Position numbers and translations under genes: made by a program
NCBI RefSeq assembly: GCF_910594005.1
Contig: NC_057843.1
Coordinates: 29,733,001-29,797,000, forward strand
Length of the DNA: 64,000 nt
DNA from: Cervus elaphus
Taxonomy: Eukaryota; Chordata; Mammalia; Artiodactyla; Cervidae
Direction: 5' to 3'
Notes under the pieces: model-generated
The model's input: the letters and a program-made list of their open reading frames with translations, nothing else
What the model was told of the DNA's origin: nothing
Database searches by the model: none
Shown here: positions 34,245 to 46,400 of the stretch, one piece after another
How the letters are laid out: each line of letters opens with the position of its first letter
Numbering within the stretch: the first letter of the stretch is position 1

Positions 34245-34505
34245 CTTTGTTTTTAAATTTAATTTTTTTAAAAAATTTCTAGTTTATATAGGAATATAGT
34301 TGATTAATAATGTTGGATTGGTTTCAGCTGTACAACAAAGTAATTCAGTTATACATATACCTATATCTATTTTTTTCAAATTATTTTCCCCATTATGATA
34401 GGTTATTACAGGATATTGAGCCGAGTTCCTGGTGCTATCCAGTAGGTCCTTGTTGGCTATCTGTCTTAAATATAACAGCGTGCATATGTCAGTCCCAAAC
34501 TCCTA
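34245..34505. mobile_element. L1 3-prime-region fragment
   Basis: Same block as at 2.9 kb: ggaatatagttgattaataa, tttcagctgtacaacaaagt, aattcagttatacatatacc, tacaggatattgagccgagt, tgtcagtcccaaactcctaa. T-rich sequence borders it on the left. It is uninterrupted here. Confidence 0.65.
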
Positions 34506-35039
34506 ATATTTTTCTCCTGATTTTATATTTTGAAGGCAGAAGGAGAGAATCTGTTTTAGTAAATGGCTAGCTCTTACCTTGAATTTTAAGTTTTGTTTCT
34601 ATTGTATATGGACCTCGGTTTGGCTCTGGGCCCCTACAGAGGTGAGTGGGGCTGAATGTGGGATAAGACCCTAGGCAAACCTGTGTCCACAGAGATGATA
34701 CATCCATCTTCCCACGGTTAATTCCAAGAGACCTGTATCTGTGAAACTGCCCTTGTACATTTTGGTTTGAGCTCCATTCCTCTTCTGAGAAGGAGCCTGC
34801 CTCTAGCACTGAGTTAGGAGTCTTGACAACCTGATTCTGATTGACCCCTCTCCTAGCAGCCTGGCTCCTTTCTCCTCTCCCCCTAGCTCTGGCTGGTTTT
34901 CATTTACAGTCTTCCCTGGAATCAAAATGTTAGGACTTCACCAATTCTCATGACAGCAGCACAGCCATTTTGGTTGTTTCTGCAGTATGGATTATGGGTC
35001 ACTCATTGCCCCATATCCTTATACACATGATTTCTACTT
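34506..35039. other. Intergenic sequence, nothing recognised
   Basis: No repeat or gene recognised. Confidence 0.4.
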
Positions 35040-35195
35040 CACAGCAACCCTGGTGTGATATCTATTATATCTATAATAAATAGATATTATTTATAGATGG
35101 GAAACCTGAGGCCCAGCGATGTGAATTAACATATTCAGAGCTGTACAGAAGGTAACTAGGATTTTGAACCCAAGTATCTCTGACTCCAAAGTCTT
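35040..35195 (-). mobile_element. MIR SINE, reverse
   Basis: Matches the reversed MIR core: ttatagatgggaaacctgag, gcccagcgatgtgaattaac, gagctgtacagaaggtaact, aggattttgaacccaagtat, ctctgactccaaagtct. Confidence 0.75.
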
Positions 35196-36177
35196 TATGA
35201 CACTGCTAGGAGACTTGAATTCTGTGTGACATCCACCAGCATGGATACCCCCAAAGAGTAGTGACAGCTTTGACGGAGGCCTGACTTTGCTACTGGATAA
35301 ATGCACATTGCACATTCAGCCTCTGGCCATTGTCTTTGGGAACCAATCCGATGCCGGAGTTAGACCGCTTACCCACTGTCTTGCCTTCTTGGTTGGTCTT
35401 TCTTCCCTTCGGACTCAAAGCTAAGCTTCTGTCATGCCTTGTAGTATCTACACGTGATTCATTTGTTGGCTACAATTGAACATTACCTTCTGTTTGGGCC
35501 TGAAGTTCACCAAAGAAATGCAGTGATTTCCTAGGGAGCTCTGTTACTGCCAGTCATAGAAGCACATCAGATGTACTGCATGCACTAGAACTTGAAATCC
35601 AAAAAGACCCCTAAAGATCAGTTAAAATAAACCTGTTCCAAAAACCTACAAAACTTTGTACTAATTTCTTTTAAAAAAAAACCTTACTAGTATTTCATAA
35701 ATTTTTACAGCCCATCTGCAGTTGTGAAACTCAGTGTCAGACTGAAAGCAAATGAGTTCAACAGAGGTGAATGATGTCAGTTTACCCCTGAGAATTATTT
35801 ATACTTCAATAAAAAGTTTAGTAGTCAAGATTAACCTAGCTGATTAGAAAATTATATTAATGAAGGAAAAAGTCAGGGATTTGTTAATTATGTGGGTCAA
35901 TTGATTTTTCTTACATCCAAGATCTTAGATAGAACTTCTGAAAGTGGCCAACCTGGCTTTTCTTTCTTTTTTTAATTCAAACATTTATACACCCGTTGTG
36001 GAAAAAGTGGAGAATGGGTCAGGACCAGAGCAATAAATTCATTCATGCCTTGCTAATTGTAAATCAAAGCTCTTATTCATTGCTTGCTTGCTTTCTTCAT
36101 TGACTTATTCCCTAAACCTATATTGAGCTGCTTTTTTTGTTCATTTAGTAGGATTTCATATCATGATACATAATTCT
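35196..36177. other. Intergenic sequence, nothing recognised
   Basis: AT-rich toward the right; no repeat or gene recognised. Confidence 0.4.
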
Positions 36178-36188
36178 CACAACTTCCT

Positions 36189-36465
36189 TGCTGCTGCTGC
36201 TGCTAAGTCATTTCAGTTGTGTCTGACTCTGTGTGACCCCATAGATGGCAGCCCACCAGGCTCCGCCGCCCCTGGGATCCTCCAGGCAAGAATGCTGGAG
36301 CGGGCTGCCATTTCTTTCCCCAATGCATGAAAGTGAAAAGTGAAAGTGAAGTCGCTCAGTCATGTCCAACTCTTCGCAACCCCATGGACTGCAGCCCACC
36401 AGGCTCCTCTGCCCATGGGATTTTCCAGGCAAGAGTACTGGAGTGGGGTGCCACTGCCTTCTCTG
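36189..36465 (-). mobile_element. Bov-A2 SINE (dimer)
   Basis: Two related monomers in reverse are joined by the diagnostic linker tgaaagtgaaaagtgaaagt (36328-36347 region) and preceded by a (GCT)n start. A perfect 11-bp TSD, CACAACTTCCT, lies at 36178-36188 and 36466-36476. Bov-A2 is a pecoran SINE built from BovB-derived monomers and lacks the tRNA head. Confidence 0.95.
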
Positions 36466-36504
36466 CACAACTTCCTCATTCAATCAATCCCTAATTTAAT
36501 ATTT

Positions 36505-36721
36505 CTGTGCTAAATCACTTCAGTCACGTCTGACTCTTTGCGACCCCATGGACTGTAGCCCACCAGATTCCTCTGTCCATGGGATTCCTCAGGCAAGAAT
36601 ACTGGAGTGGGTTGCCATGCCCTTCTCCAGGGGATCTTCCTGACCCAGGGATCGAAACTGTGTCTCCTATATCTCCTGCCTTGCAGGCAGATTCTTTACT
36701 GCTGAGCCACCAGGGAAGCCC
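36505..36721 (-). mobile_element. Bov-tA SINE
   Basis: Minus-strand head ggcttccctggtggctcagc, tRNA-like block, gaagggcatggcaacccact and the tail ending agtgatttagcac. Well conserved; only 30 bp from the L1 fragment on its right. Confidence 0.93.
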
Positions 36722-36747
36722 AAACATCAAATCAAAATTCAAGCCTA

Positions 36748-36883
36748 TGGCTGTTTCATGTTGATGTTTGGCAGAAACCAATACAATTTTGTAAAGCAGT
36801 TATCCATCAATTAATAAATAGATTAAAAAAAAAAAGATGCTAATTCTAGAGCAAAAAACAAACCAAAAAAAAAAAAAAAAAAG
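36748..36883 (+). mobile_element. Short Bos-type L1 3-prime end with double A tail
   Basis: The first 80 bases (gtttcatgttgatgtttggc, agaaaccaatacaattttgt, aaagcagttatccatcaatt) are the end of the ruminant L1 family. An A tract follows, then gatgctaattctagagc, then a second A-rich tract of about 30 bases. Flanks AATTCAAGCCTA (36736-36747) and AATTCAAACCTA (36884-36895) form an 11-of-12 TSD around the whole, so the stretch between the A tracts appears to have been mobilised with the L1. Confidence 0.8.
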
Positions 36884-36966
36884 AATTCAAACCTAGAGCT
36901 TCTGAGTCTAACTTCAGAATTCTTTTCCCTATAATGTGGCAATTGGCTAGAGGTGACTACTAAGAG

Positions 36967-37180
36967 GGCTTCCCTTGTAGCTCAGTCAGTAAAGAATCTG
37001 CCTGCAGTGCAGGAGACCCGGGTTCGATCCCTGGGTTGGGAAGATCCCCTGGAGAAGGAGTTGGCAACCCACTCCAGTATCCTTGCCTGGAAAATCTCAT
37101 CGACAGAGGAGCCTGGTGGGCTGCAGTCCATGGGGTCGCAAAGAGTCAGGCACGACTGGGTGACAAGAGAGAGGGAGACC
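36967..37180 (+). mobile_element. Bov-tA SINE, well preserved
   Basis: Complete head-to-tail copy (ggcttcccttgtagctcagt; gggttcgatccctgggttgg; ggtcgcaaagagtcaggcac). ACTAAGA at 36959-36965 and 37181-37187 is the TSD. The retained tRNA-like B-box block (GGTTCGATCC) marks it as relatively young. Confidence 0.95.
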
Positions 37181-37321
37181 ACTAAGAAGACTTAATTAAT
37201 TTATAGGAGATTTAAATTCACAAAATACAAGTTATTGTGGTTATTATGATGATAGAATTTTTTTAAATTAAATTTACCAAAATTGAGATTTTCAGAAATG
37301 TTTGATATGTCAACATATCAC

Positions 37322-37534
37322 CTTCCCAGGTAATGCTAGTGGTAAAGAACACTCTTGCCAATGCAGGAGATGTAAGAGACACCAGTTTCATCCCTGGGTT
37401 GGGAAGATCCCCCTGGAGAAGGGACTGGCAACCCACTCCAGTATTCTGGCCCAGAGAATTCCATGGACAGAGGAGTCTGGTGGGCTACAATCTGTGGGGT
37501 TGCAGAGACTAAGACATGACTGAAGTGACTTACC
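37322..37534 (+). mobile_element. Bov-tA SINE
   Basis: Head ttcccaggtaatgctagtgg, the variant gatgtaagagacaccagttt block, ggttgggaagatccccctgg and the tail ctaagacatgactgaagtga. No clear TSD seen. Confidence 0.9.
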
Positions 37535-38084
37535 ACAAATGTAAATAAGGGAAACCTGAATTTCCTAAAAAGTTGTTGACAAAATAGTATTCTAGTTTAG
37601 TCTATTAACTTCCATCAAAATGTATTCCTCAACTTAGTAGAAGAGATTATAACTTTATCATCTTGAAATGGTAAAAAAATTTTTTTTACAGCTTTTTAAC
37701 TCAAGAACAGCTTTACTCTTTATTTGAATAATAATTATACAAATAATGGTCAACTTTTGTGATTAAAACCCTCATTTACCTAATCAAATACCTTGATCAA
37801 TTTTCTTCAGAGCCATTAAGAACTTCCAAATTTTACTTATATTTTAATAAAATTACTTTTATTGCGATAATGTTCAAATATATTTTACAAGGATGAGGCA
37901 GATGTCAAATTTTATCAGGTATAGCTTCTGTTATTGAGTTTTGCTTTTGTTTTTTTAACAGTTATTATCTTGACCTAATTTAATATTGCAAGTCTAAAGG
38001 AAATTTTGACCCCCTAGAAATAGTAATATATTTTTTTCCTTGAACCAAACACCTGATTCTAAAGTTCCTAGTAAAAAACAACAA
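37535..38084. other. AT-rich intergenic sequence
   Basis: No family firmly recognised; may include diverged upstream parts of the L1 that becomes recognisable at about 38.1 kb. Confidence 0.35.
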
Positions 38085-38195
38085 TAGCCAGGGAAATGCT
38101 AAATAAGACACACAATGAGAAGGTACTAGCCCTATCAGATATTAAAACCTGTTATAATTTACAATAATTATAATAGCATAGTCCTGGAATATGAA

Positions 38196-38679
38196 TGTTG
38201 CAGGAAGGCAGACCCCTTCCAGGGCCCAAAAGTGGGCTGTTGTCTAACACTCGGAAATGAATTGTCCGAGGAGACACATGTGCTGAGGAAGCAAGAGATT
38301 TTATTGGGAAAGGGCACCCAGGTGGAGAGCAGAAGGGTAAGGGAACCCGGGAGAACAGCTCTGCTGTGTGGCAGTCTCCGGTTTTATGGTGATGGGATTA
38401 GTTTAGCCAATCTAAATGGCAATTAGTCTTTAGCCAATCATTCTGACCCAGAATCCTTCCTGGTGGTGCATGCTTTGTTCAGCCAAGATGGATGCCACAG
38501 AGAAGGATTCTGGGAGGTGGTCGGACATGTCGTGTCTCTTTTTGACCTCTTCCACTTGGTGGTGGTTTATGAGTTCCCTGTTCCTTACCAGGACATCCTG
38601 CTGTGAAACAACTCACGCAAATGGTTACTATGGCACCTGGCCAGGATGGGCGGTTTCAATCAGTATGCATCCCCTAACA
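38196..38679 (-). mobile_element. Solo LTR of an endogenous retrovirus (class I type)
   Basis: On the minus strand the 484-bp element starts TGTTAGGGGATG and ends CTTCCTGCAACA, the canonical TG...CA ends. A 4-bp TSD, TGAA, sits at 38192-38195 and 38680-38683, typical of gammaretrovirus-like (class I) integrations. Inside are a TATA-like CATAAAA (38382-38388 on the plus strand) and a polyadenylation signal (38300-38305). There is no second LTR, internal gene or primer-binding site beside it, so it is a solo LTR left by LTR-LTR recombination. The sequence resembles the bovine BTLTR1 group as I remember it, but the family name is not certain. Confidence 0.88.
38300..38305 (-). promoter_or_regulatory. 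LTR polyadenylation signal AATAAA
   Basis: AATAAA on the minus strand about 105 bp before the LTR 3-prime end, with a T/G-rich stretch downstream (tctcttgcttcctcagcaca). It is placed as expected at the R region of a class I LTR and about 80 bp downstream of the TATA-like box. Confidence 0.75.
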
Positions 38680-39180
38680 TGAATATAGATCAATCAATAA
38701 GGGAAACACAAAATCCATAAACTCAAACTCATAAAATAGTGTATAATACAAATGGCACTTAAAATTCTGGGGCAACTGATAAATAGTGCTAAAGTAGTTA
38801 ATTCATAAAAAAGGAAATTCATATGACTCTTAAACATATGAAAAAATGACCAACCTCACTTATGATGAGAGAAATGCATATCAAAACTGTAATATATATA
38901 TATATTTTTTGCCTACAAACCTTGCAAACATGAAAATATTGGCAATGGTTTTGGAAATCAACACCCTTCTACACTGGGGGAAACATAACTTGGGGTAACT
39001 TCCATGGGCAATCTGTCCAAATTGATCAAAATTTGAGATGACCACACCCTTTGGCTCGGCAATTCTATTTCTTGATTTATATTAGAATTGCATCTTTGTA
39101 ACTTGTACAAGAACTTATTTATAGTTGCTATTTCCAGTAAAGAAGTGTAAATGGCTAGAGTCAATGAATAAGTGAGAGAA

Positions 39181-40134
39181 TTTTTTTCTATGTGTTTTGT
39201 CTTCTCAGTTTTATGCCATATTCATATATTAACAATTCAAAAATAACACTTGAACCAAAAAATGATTCTTCTGTTTATAGATTTTAGTAAAATATTGATT
39301 TTTCCATGTAATATTTCAGTTTTATGTTTTATTCCTATTTTTCCTATAAAGTCCTTTTTTCCCCCCTCAGGTCAGGTTTCATGGTTTTCAAAATTCCAAC
39401 AAATTTTACCAAGTGTAGTTTTGGCCATTGCCATTTTTGTTTTGTGATGGTTATTATTAACTGTGAATTGAGCTAAAAGGCTTTTTAGTTTATTTCTTGG
39501 TTAATCTGTAATCAAGTTAAGAGTAATTCCTCTCTTGTATGTTACTAACAGTCATTATCATTGGCAAAGCAAGAGCAAAAATAAAATAATAATATCTTCA
39601 GCTTCAAAATGGCGAGGTCAGCATTTCCCATTGAAGTGAAAACTTGCCTTTTAGGATAGCCTTGAATGTTACTATGAATGTCATCTAAATGATTCCCTTT
39701 CTTTTCAGAGAATTTTACATAACAATTTTCTTTTATGTTCTGTGTATAAAAGGAAGTCTTGGCATGGATGAAGACAGCTCAGGAAGTAATATAATGAACA
39801 AACTATCACTTCCTTAATTAAGGTATATTAGTGCTTGCAAGCCTCAGAAATCTGACAGCACCCACTGTCTCTGAATAAACCAGATCCTAAATGTAGTGGT
39901 CCAAGTAGGAGACTAATTTTAAGTCCCCACTTCAACCTCCAAGATGAGAGTGGTCTTTATTCCTAACATTTGACGAAAACATCAATGATTAGGAAGGTCA
40001 AATAGACATTTACAAAGATTAATTAAACTAGGCATTTCCCCTGGTTTTTATAGATCTAATAATCCAGAGTAGGATTGATATAATTCATTATGTCCCAGGA
40101 AAACTAGGGAAATGGACCTGCATAAAGAATTGTT
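39181..40134. other. Intergenic sequence, nothing recognised
   Basis: AT-rich; no repeat boundary or gene recognised. Confidence 0.4.
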
Positions 40135-40460
40135 TCATTTAGCAAGTGTTTATTGAGTGTCTACTTTATACCAGGCTCGGGCTATGTGCTCAGTCACTCA
40201 ATCGTGTCTAACTCTTTGGGACCCTATGGACTATAGCCTACCAGGCTCCTCTGTCCTTGGAATTTTCCAAGCAACAATACAGGAGCCAGTTGCCATTTCC
40301 TAGCCCAGGGGATCTTCCCAACCCACATCTCTGACTTCTTCTACATTGGCAAGCAGATTCTTTGCCCCTGCACCAGCTGGGGAACAGGCATTGAATTTAC
40401 AAACAAAATAAGACAAGTCTCTGCTCATGAGGGGACCCTGGCATTTATTTAACCCCTGCA
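40135..40460. mobile_element. Ancient repeat remnant split by Bov-tA
   Basis: Before the SINE: agcaagtgtttattgagtgt, ctactttataccaggctcgg. After it: aacaggcattgaatttacaa, aagacaagtctctgctcatg. This order occurs in a common old mammalian repeat (L2/MIR-age). Family not assigned. Confidence 0.45.
40184..40384 (-). mobile_element. Bov-tA SINE (diverged)
   Basis: Minus-strand head ttccccagctggtgcagggg, then aagaatctgcttgccaatgt and a tail ending cacgattgagtgactgagca. One internal block of the consensus is shortened near 40315-40330. Confidence 0.87.
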
Positions 40461-43170
40461 TTTTTCCTTTTGCATTGCCAGGTAGGTGTACGAATGCATA
40501 TGTGATTATTAGTTAGATCTTTCACATAGAGCCCTGAGACAATTAAAGACTTGAGAGTTTCAGAGACCCGCTTAAAACTTTTTTTTTTTAACCCAGTAAA
40601 TGGTAAAGTTCACTCTTTCAGGATACTCTGTATCCTTCCCATTGAGATGTTAATTGATGACTAATTGCTCTGCATTATCCATAAGCCGCTACAAACATTT
40701 TTAATAGCATGCTCTTTGTTATAATTTAGGGTCAGTGACTGCTGTCTCTTGAATGGTTCTTCCTCAGCCTACAAAGTGTTTGGCTGGCATGCAGGGACCT
40801 GAGGAAGCTTAGCAGAAACGTGGTCCCATGAAACATAATCCTGCTACACCCTGAAATGGATAGATGGCTCTGTCATGCCAGTATGCATGCACACAAGGGC
40901 TGGTGAGTGGAAGACTCTCAGCCAGAACCATGAAAGGCACTACCATACGCTCAGCCAGTTCTGCCAAAGGAGAAACCACCTGCCAAGGGCATACGTGGGA
41001 GTGGCTATGAAAATCCTGTTTTCCTTATGTCAGAGTTTGCTCTTGAGCACTGGAGTAGAAAGGCAGCGAGTAAACCTTTCCCTGCCTAATGGGGTGTCTG
41101 TTTTGAGTTCAAGATGTTTCTATATTGGAGAGAAATATCAATAGCTTATTTTCAAGGCACTCTAAAACAAAAGTTTGAAAATCGTTTTTTTTTTAAAAAT
41201 GATTGTGGCTTATGTTGGCCTGATAACAGGAACACTGTGATGGATAGAGGAATGGAAAATTGTTAGGCATTAAACCAAAATGAGTGCTTGCTTCAGATGT
41301 TCCCATTGCTCCATATAGATTCTCATGGAATGCTGGGGATAACTGGACTGGTGTTAGTGAAAATAGAAAATAAAGTTAGGTCGTTTATAAATCTGGAATA
41401 GTTTTAGTTAGCTTGGCGTTGATCACATCTTAAATCATCTCTCCAAATCCCCATCCTTTTCTTTTATGATTAAAAACAGAGTAGATTTCTTGCAGAATTA
41501 TCTGCAATTTAAAACTTGTTCTCTAAACAGAAAACTATTTAGGAGGACTAGTTCCCTTAGCAATGTGTGACCTTTCTAACTATATCTCTTATCTCACACA
41601 GCCTTCCACCATCTTCTGCTAAAACCAGGCCATCGCTCTGTTTCATGTTAAAGATTGTCCTCGATTCTTTCCCAGATTTACTAGCTGGAGCATAATCTTG
41701 CTAAGAACAGTTTTGTCCTCATCTTTTATGAATACTCTTGGTATGGATGCTCTTGACCAGATCAGTGCCTGCATATGCCAGCTTCTGAGAATGTTCACTA
41801 TGCACTTATAGCTGTCCCTTCTCTGTAGAATCCCCCTTGGCTAATGGGAACCTCTGGACTTTGGAGGATACACCCACATACCACTTACAGCCAATGGCTA
41901 GAAAAGTCAGCCTTTCTCTCAAGGTAGGGCCAATTCTGAAGTTAAATTCATGCTTCTGAGTTTGTCACAGGTTCGGGGTAAAGTCAGACTCCAGTCTAGT
42001 TTACTGATTTTTGCAATACAGTTATTAAAATCTCAAGACTTGTTTCAGTTCAAAGCATTGTAGCTTAAGGTTAGACTTGCAAGACTCCTGGAAGCTGAAT
42101 TCAGAGGAATGGGATGTGATTGGTTCTTGACCTCTTTCCTTCCCATCTTGAGCTGTTATGATGATGATGAGGGAGTTAGGAAGGTAAGGGTAAGTGAAGG
42201 GAATTCACTCTTGATTGGCAGCATATTGGCAATAGCAAGCTCGCCCTTCTTGCCTTGTTGTTGGCAGATGCCTTACCTGGGTCTAACTTCTGAGTATTGG
42301 TAACCAGCTTCCAGTTATGCAGTGTGGCATCTTAGGTGGTCTTGGATGCCCAGGCAGAAGTCTCAGGGGGCTGATGTTGCTGTGAGCGGCTCTTGGTGGG
42401 CAGCTCTCTGTACCTTCCTTACACCAGCCCATCACTGATCAGTATGAGCCACTGTTTGTGCCTACTCCTCATCTGGTGAGCTTGGCTCAGCCTATAGGAA
42501 ACTTGCCTCACTCTGAGTGAAACTGGGAAGAAGCGGAGCGCAACCTTAGCATTTTCTGACTACCACCTTCCTCTGTCTGAAGGTCTAACAGTCAAGGTGT
42601 TCTGGTGGCATCCAGGTGCAGCAACAGTTGATAACATTCTTCCATTCCCAGTAATGCTTTCAGTATCCTGAGTGATTCTCTAGGGGACATCTGACTTGGT
42701 TGGGAAGGAAAGAAGGAAGCTGAACTGCACCCCACCCATCCCAGTTGTACAGAAGACAGAGTAAATTCTGATTCACAAACTTCTCCCCAAAAGATGGCTC
42801 CTCTTCCACTCTGTACCCACTTCATAGGAGGTTGCTTTACTGATTCTTCTCAAAGTCCTCCTTCTTAGAAGGTTGTACTTCAGTGATGTCAAGCATCATT
42901 GTTGTTCAGCTAAATCGTCTCCAGTTGCTAACTCCATCAGGAAAGGGTCTTCGTGCATACAGCAACCTCAGGTTACTAACCTGTTAACTGGTTCCCTTTC
43001 TACATCCTTTCTATTATTTCTAAGTTCAGCAACTCTCTATGGTCAAGAAAAGTCTCCTTAGACTGGTCTCTAAAATCTTTGACAACACTGACCCAAAGCA
43101 ATTGTAGTTTTGGCTCCTACCATGAGCTCACCCATTGATATGGGCCTATTCAAAGAAGTTTTACTCTATC
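40461..43170. other. Long unique-looking stretch
   Basis: About 2.7 kb with no repeat family that I recognise. Frames up to 89 codons (40875-41144, +) carry no recognisable domain. Composition is even, and no promoter-like CpG cluster is present. Confidence 0.4.
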
Positions 43171-43174
43171 ACAT

Positions 43175-43475
43175 CTCTGGGGTGTTTCTCATGCTGTGTT
43201 TTCCATCTGCAATATCCTTTAAGTTTGACTGAAAAAAAATCTCTATTCATTTTTTAGGTCAACCTCAACCTGTCCTCTTCTCCATAATGTCCTACCCCTT
43301 CCTTCAGTAGGAATTAATTCTTTCCATGCCATTCACATTATACTTTACTTCTCTGGTTCTACCTTATTACACTGAGAGATTGTAAGAAATTGTAAAGTGA
43401 ATGTATATCTTATTCACCACATTTTCACCACGAACCTGGCAAAGTACCTTGAACCTAGTAAACATTCAACACTTT
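43175..43475 (+). mobile_element. L2 LINE 3-prime fragment
   Basis: Matches the L2 3-prime end in order: tttttaggtcaacctcaacc, actttacttctctggttcta, cactgagagattgtaagaaa, atatcttattcaccacattt, ctggcaaagtaccttgaacc, tagtaaacattcaacactt. Confidence 0.7.
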
Positions 43476-46400
43476 AGTGAGACTAAAATGATAGGTTAGG
43501 TAGAGTCAGATTATAGAAAGAGGCTTAAATGACCTCAAATAGTAGTTCAGCTGATGGTATCCATCAAAGAGTTAGGGTATTTTTGTAATTTAGTTAAAAA
43601 ATCTGCTCATATTGCAATAGCTTAGGGACATATAATACAAAGCAAGCCATGAACATAATAGTGAGAAATCCAACTCACAAGTAATGATTGGCTAGTAGGG
43701 CAATCTCTGCTCGGCAATATCTGGGGGACAAACTAAAACCATGTTTGCTGGATCTAAAACCAACTGAGTCTGAAAGAAGATCAAGTGTGGAGGCACCCAA
43801 AGATGAGTCTGTGTCCCCCAAAATTAGCATGATGCCAGATGCCAGGATTCATTAGGCTGGAGGTGGGGTGGAGGAGAAAATGAAGTGGTCGGGGCCAAAT
43901 CCTGGTAGGGGAATGAAATCCATATGGACATCAATTGGCAGCTTGTGCATCCTGCTTCGTGCAGCCATGTGGCCGGTGCCATCAGACATCTGAGCATCTG
44001 GGCTGTGACAAAGCATAACTTCTGGATAAACTTCATCTTCTCAGGCAGCCATAGGCAGAGGGCTTTAAGGAGGGCTCAGGAAGCTCTGAGCAACACTTGA
44101 AGACTCGAGATAAACTGAAAAACCTGAATTTATACGAATAAAGGCTTAGATGTTCCTTAAACAGCTCCCTTCACATGCCTGAACCCTATAAACAATGAGA
44201 CTGGCATGGATATATGGTGCTCTAACTATATTTGGAAGATCATCTTGACACACTTATATTTAATCTGGCTTGCCAAACTTTTAAGAGCCGGATCTAACAA
44301 TGTACATGCGTTACCCAGTCTATAAATACAAACTACATGTATTTTTAGCCACCGTCCCCCCTTTCCCTCCCCCATCAGATGTGCACACACTTGTCCTGAC
44401 GTGACCACACATTGCTAACTCATTTCTACCTGCAAACAGAGGCATACACACTTGCAGATACACACATCTTCATCCAACCTTGGGATCAAACACACTTTCC
44501 TTCTCTTCCTAGCCTACCCTGAAACAGACAGCTGTTTTAGGTCATTCTCTGACCCACCAGCTACACTCTAGGTGGAACAGCTGTGGTCAGAAACTTGGCC
44601 AGGACACTCTGCCAAGGCAGTGTTAGCGGTGCCTGAGTGAGCAGCTAGTGAGTGTCGCTGTGGAATGTGGGTGGAGCCAGAGGAGAAGGAGCAGAGCTAA
44701 TGCCACTTCAAGAAGAAGGTGGGAAGCTCAGCTCCTTTCCCAGGGAGCTGACCAAAGACAGCTGTGCACTGCTGATGCCCAGAAGATGAGAAGGCGGGGC
44801 TTAGTTTCAGAAGCAGCTGCTGCTGTGGTCTGGAGGGCGCCGCCAGGTCACTCCCCAGAGTGTGAGCCTTGGTCCAATGCCTATGTGAAATGGTAGGAGG
44901 TGGCTGACTCTCCTAGCCCTTTGGGAAGGACTTGGGTCAAATGGCTTTGACCCAGTTGGTTGAAATGCTTTATGAGAACCACAGTGTGATCATACATGTG
45001 AGAGTACTCATTTCATAATGCAAGCATATGTTTACTCATGTACTTAGAGAATGCTGCCTCTGGGATAACTTTAAAGATCTCTGCCCAGTAGGAGAAGCTG
45101 AGAGTTAGCAGGGGTCAGCTAAACACCCCCAGATTCCCTCACTTACACCCTCGCCTGCCTGTGAAACTCATGCTCCGGTTATCATCAAGAAACCAGATGT
45201 CTCTTTTAGTCTAGATCCCGATTCACTCTGCACTCATCGTTGTCTTCTTGCTCCAGATGACTTACTTCAGGTCAAAGGAGGCCGCTGGGGCCATGGGCTT
45301 CCAACCGTTCAGAAATATTCGATGTTTGGGAGCCACCAGATAAGGCTGCAGTAAGGTCCAGACTTCCTATTTAAACACCAACTACAGCTCCAAGACGTTA
45401 AGTCATGATCTTTAATGCAAAGGTCTGCCAAGATTATTTTAATGTCTCAATCAATTGTTGGTTTCCACCACTTTCAGATCCCCATCATAGCTTTTCACTG
45501 TCCTACTCCCCACTTCCTACCTGACTCGTACCCTTCTGCAGCTTGTCTGATGGTCACACAGGCCTCCATGAAGCTGCTCTGCACAGAAGAGTGTTCCCAA
45601 AGTCAGTTTTCATCCATTGCGCTGATGTGACTGCAAAAACTTGTGGCTATGAAAAACCCAGGCTTAGCAAATAATGACAAACCAACTGTTGGGTGGACTC
45701 ATTCATCCGTGGCACATATACCACAAATTTTGAGTCCCTTAGCACCGTTTTCCTCATCCAGTCCTGCTTTCTATCTCACTTGCTCCTTGTCTTTGATTTA
45801 GTCACCAGAATTAGCTGTTTTCTTGATTTCACTCCTTCTTGGCCATCTTCTCAGCAACAGCTGCCTTCTCAATTTGACTTCAGTCTCCACATCCACTGTG
45901 GATAAATTCATAAGCTGAATCCATCTGCCCCCAGCAGCTGGAAATCCTTTTCTCCCACTGTGCAATTCCCTCCTTGGACAGAAAAATAAGGCAACAAAGC
46001 CTAAAATGTACTGGAATTGAAAAAGTACTTCTGTTCTTCAGTGGCTGCTATCTGAATGAAAGAATTCATTCTAAAGTGTGAATGACTACTAGATCACCAG
46101 TCAAATTAATTAACTCTGAAAGATGTATTTCAGAAGGAGAGGACTATTTTTCTGATCTGTTCTAGAATTGGAAAACACTTTTTCCAGGTCCTCAATTTCT
46201 AAGGAATCTGCCTGACATATCTCTGGTCTTCTGACATCAATGGTTTTATTTCTTTGCTCCCCCCATAGGACACCTATCCTTCCAAGGACTGATACTATAA
46301 CCCTCTGGATAACTATTACTCAGTCTCTTCCTGAGGATGAAACCTAATCCTAGGAGTGTGGTCTCCCCCACTAGCCTGCCCTCCTATATCCTTCACTTGT

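Larger units (their letters stand above)
38085..39180 (+). mobile_element. Old L1 ORF2 fragment split by an LTR
   Basis: Left part: ctagccctatcagatattaa, tagcatagtcctggaatatg. Right part after the LTR: tatagatcaatcaataaggg, acatatgaaaaaatgaccaa, gagagaaatgcatatcaaaa, ctttggctcggcaattctat. In L1 ORF2 these blocks are consecutive, so the LTR entered a pre-existing L1. Stops are frequent. Confidence 0.75.

Noticed and set aside
36967..37180. tRNA gene
   Set aside because: The tRNA-like head with a GGTTCGATCC B-box belongs to a Bov-tA SINE; there is no acceptor stem pairing to close a tRNA, and the sequence runs on into the BovB-like tail with a TSD.
36959..37534. SINE-crossing frames such as those at 36953-37195 and 37302-37523 as genes
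   Set aside because: They translate Bov-tA consensus sequence and recur at every SINE copy in the window.
44590..44896. CpG island or promoter
   Set aside because: Only a few CpGs despite the raised GC; no TATA, no initiator context and no adjacent coding exon.
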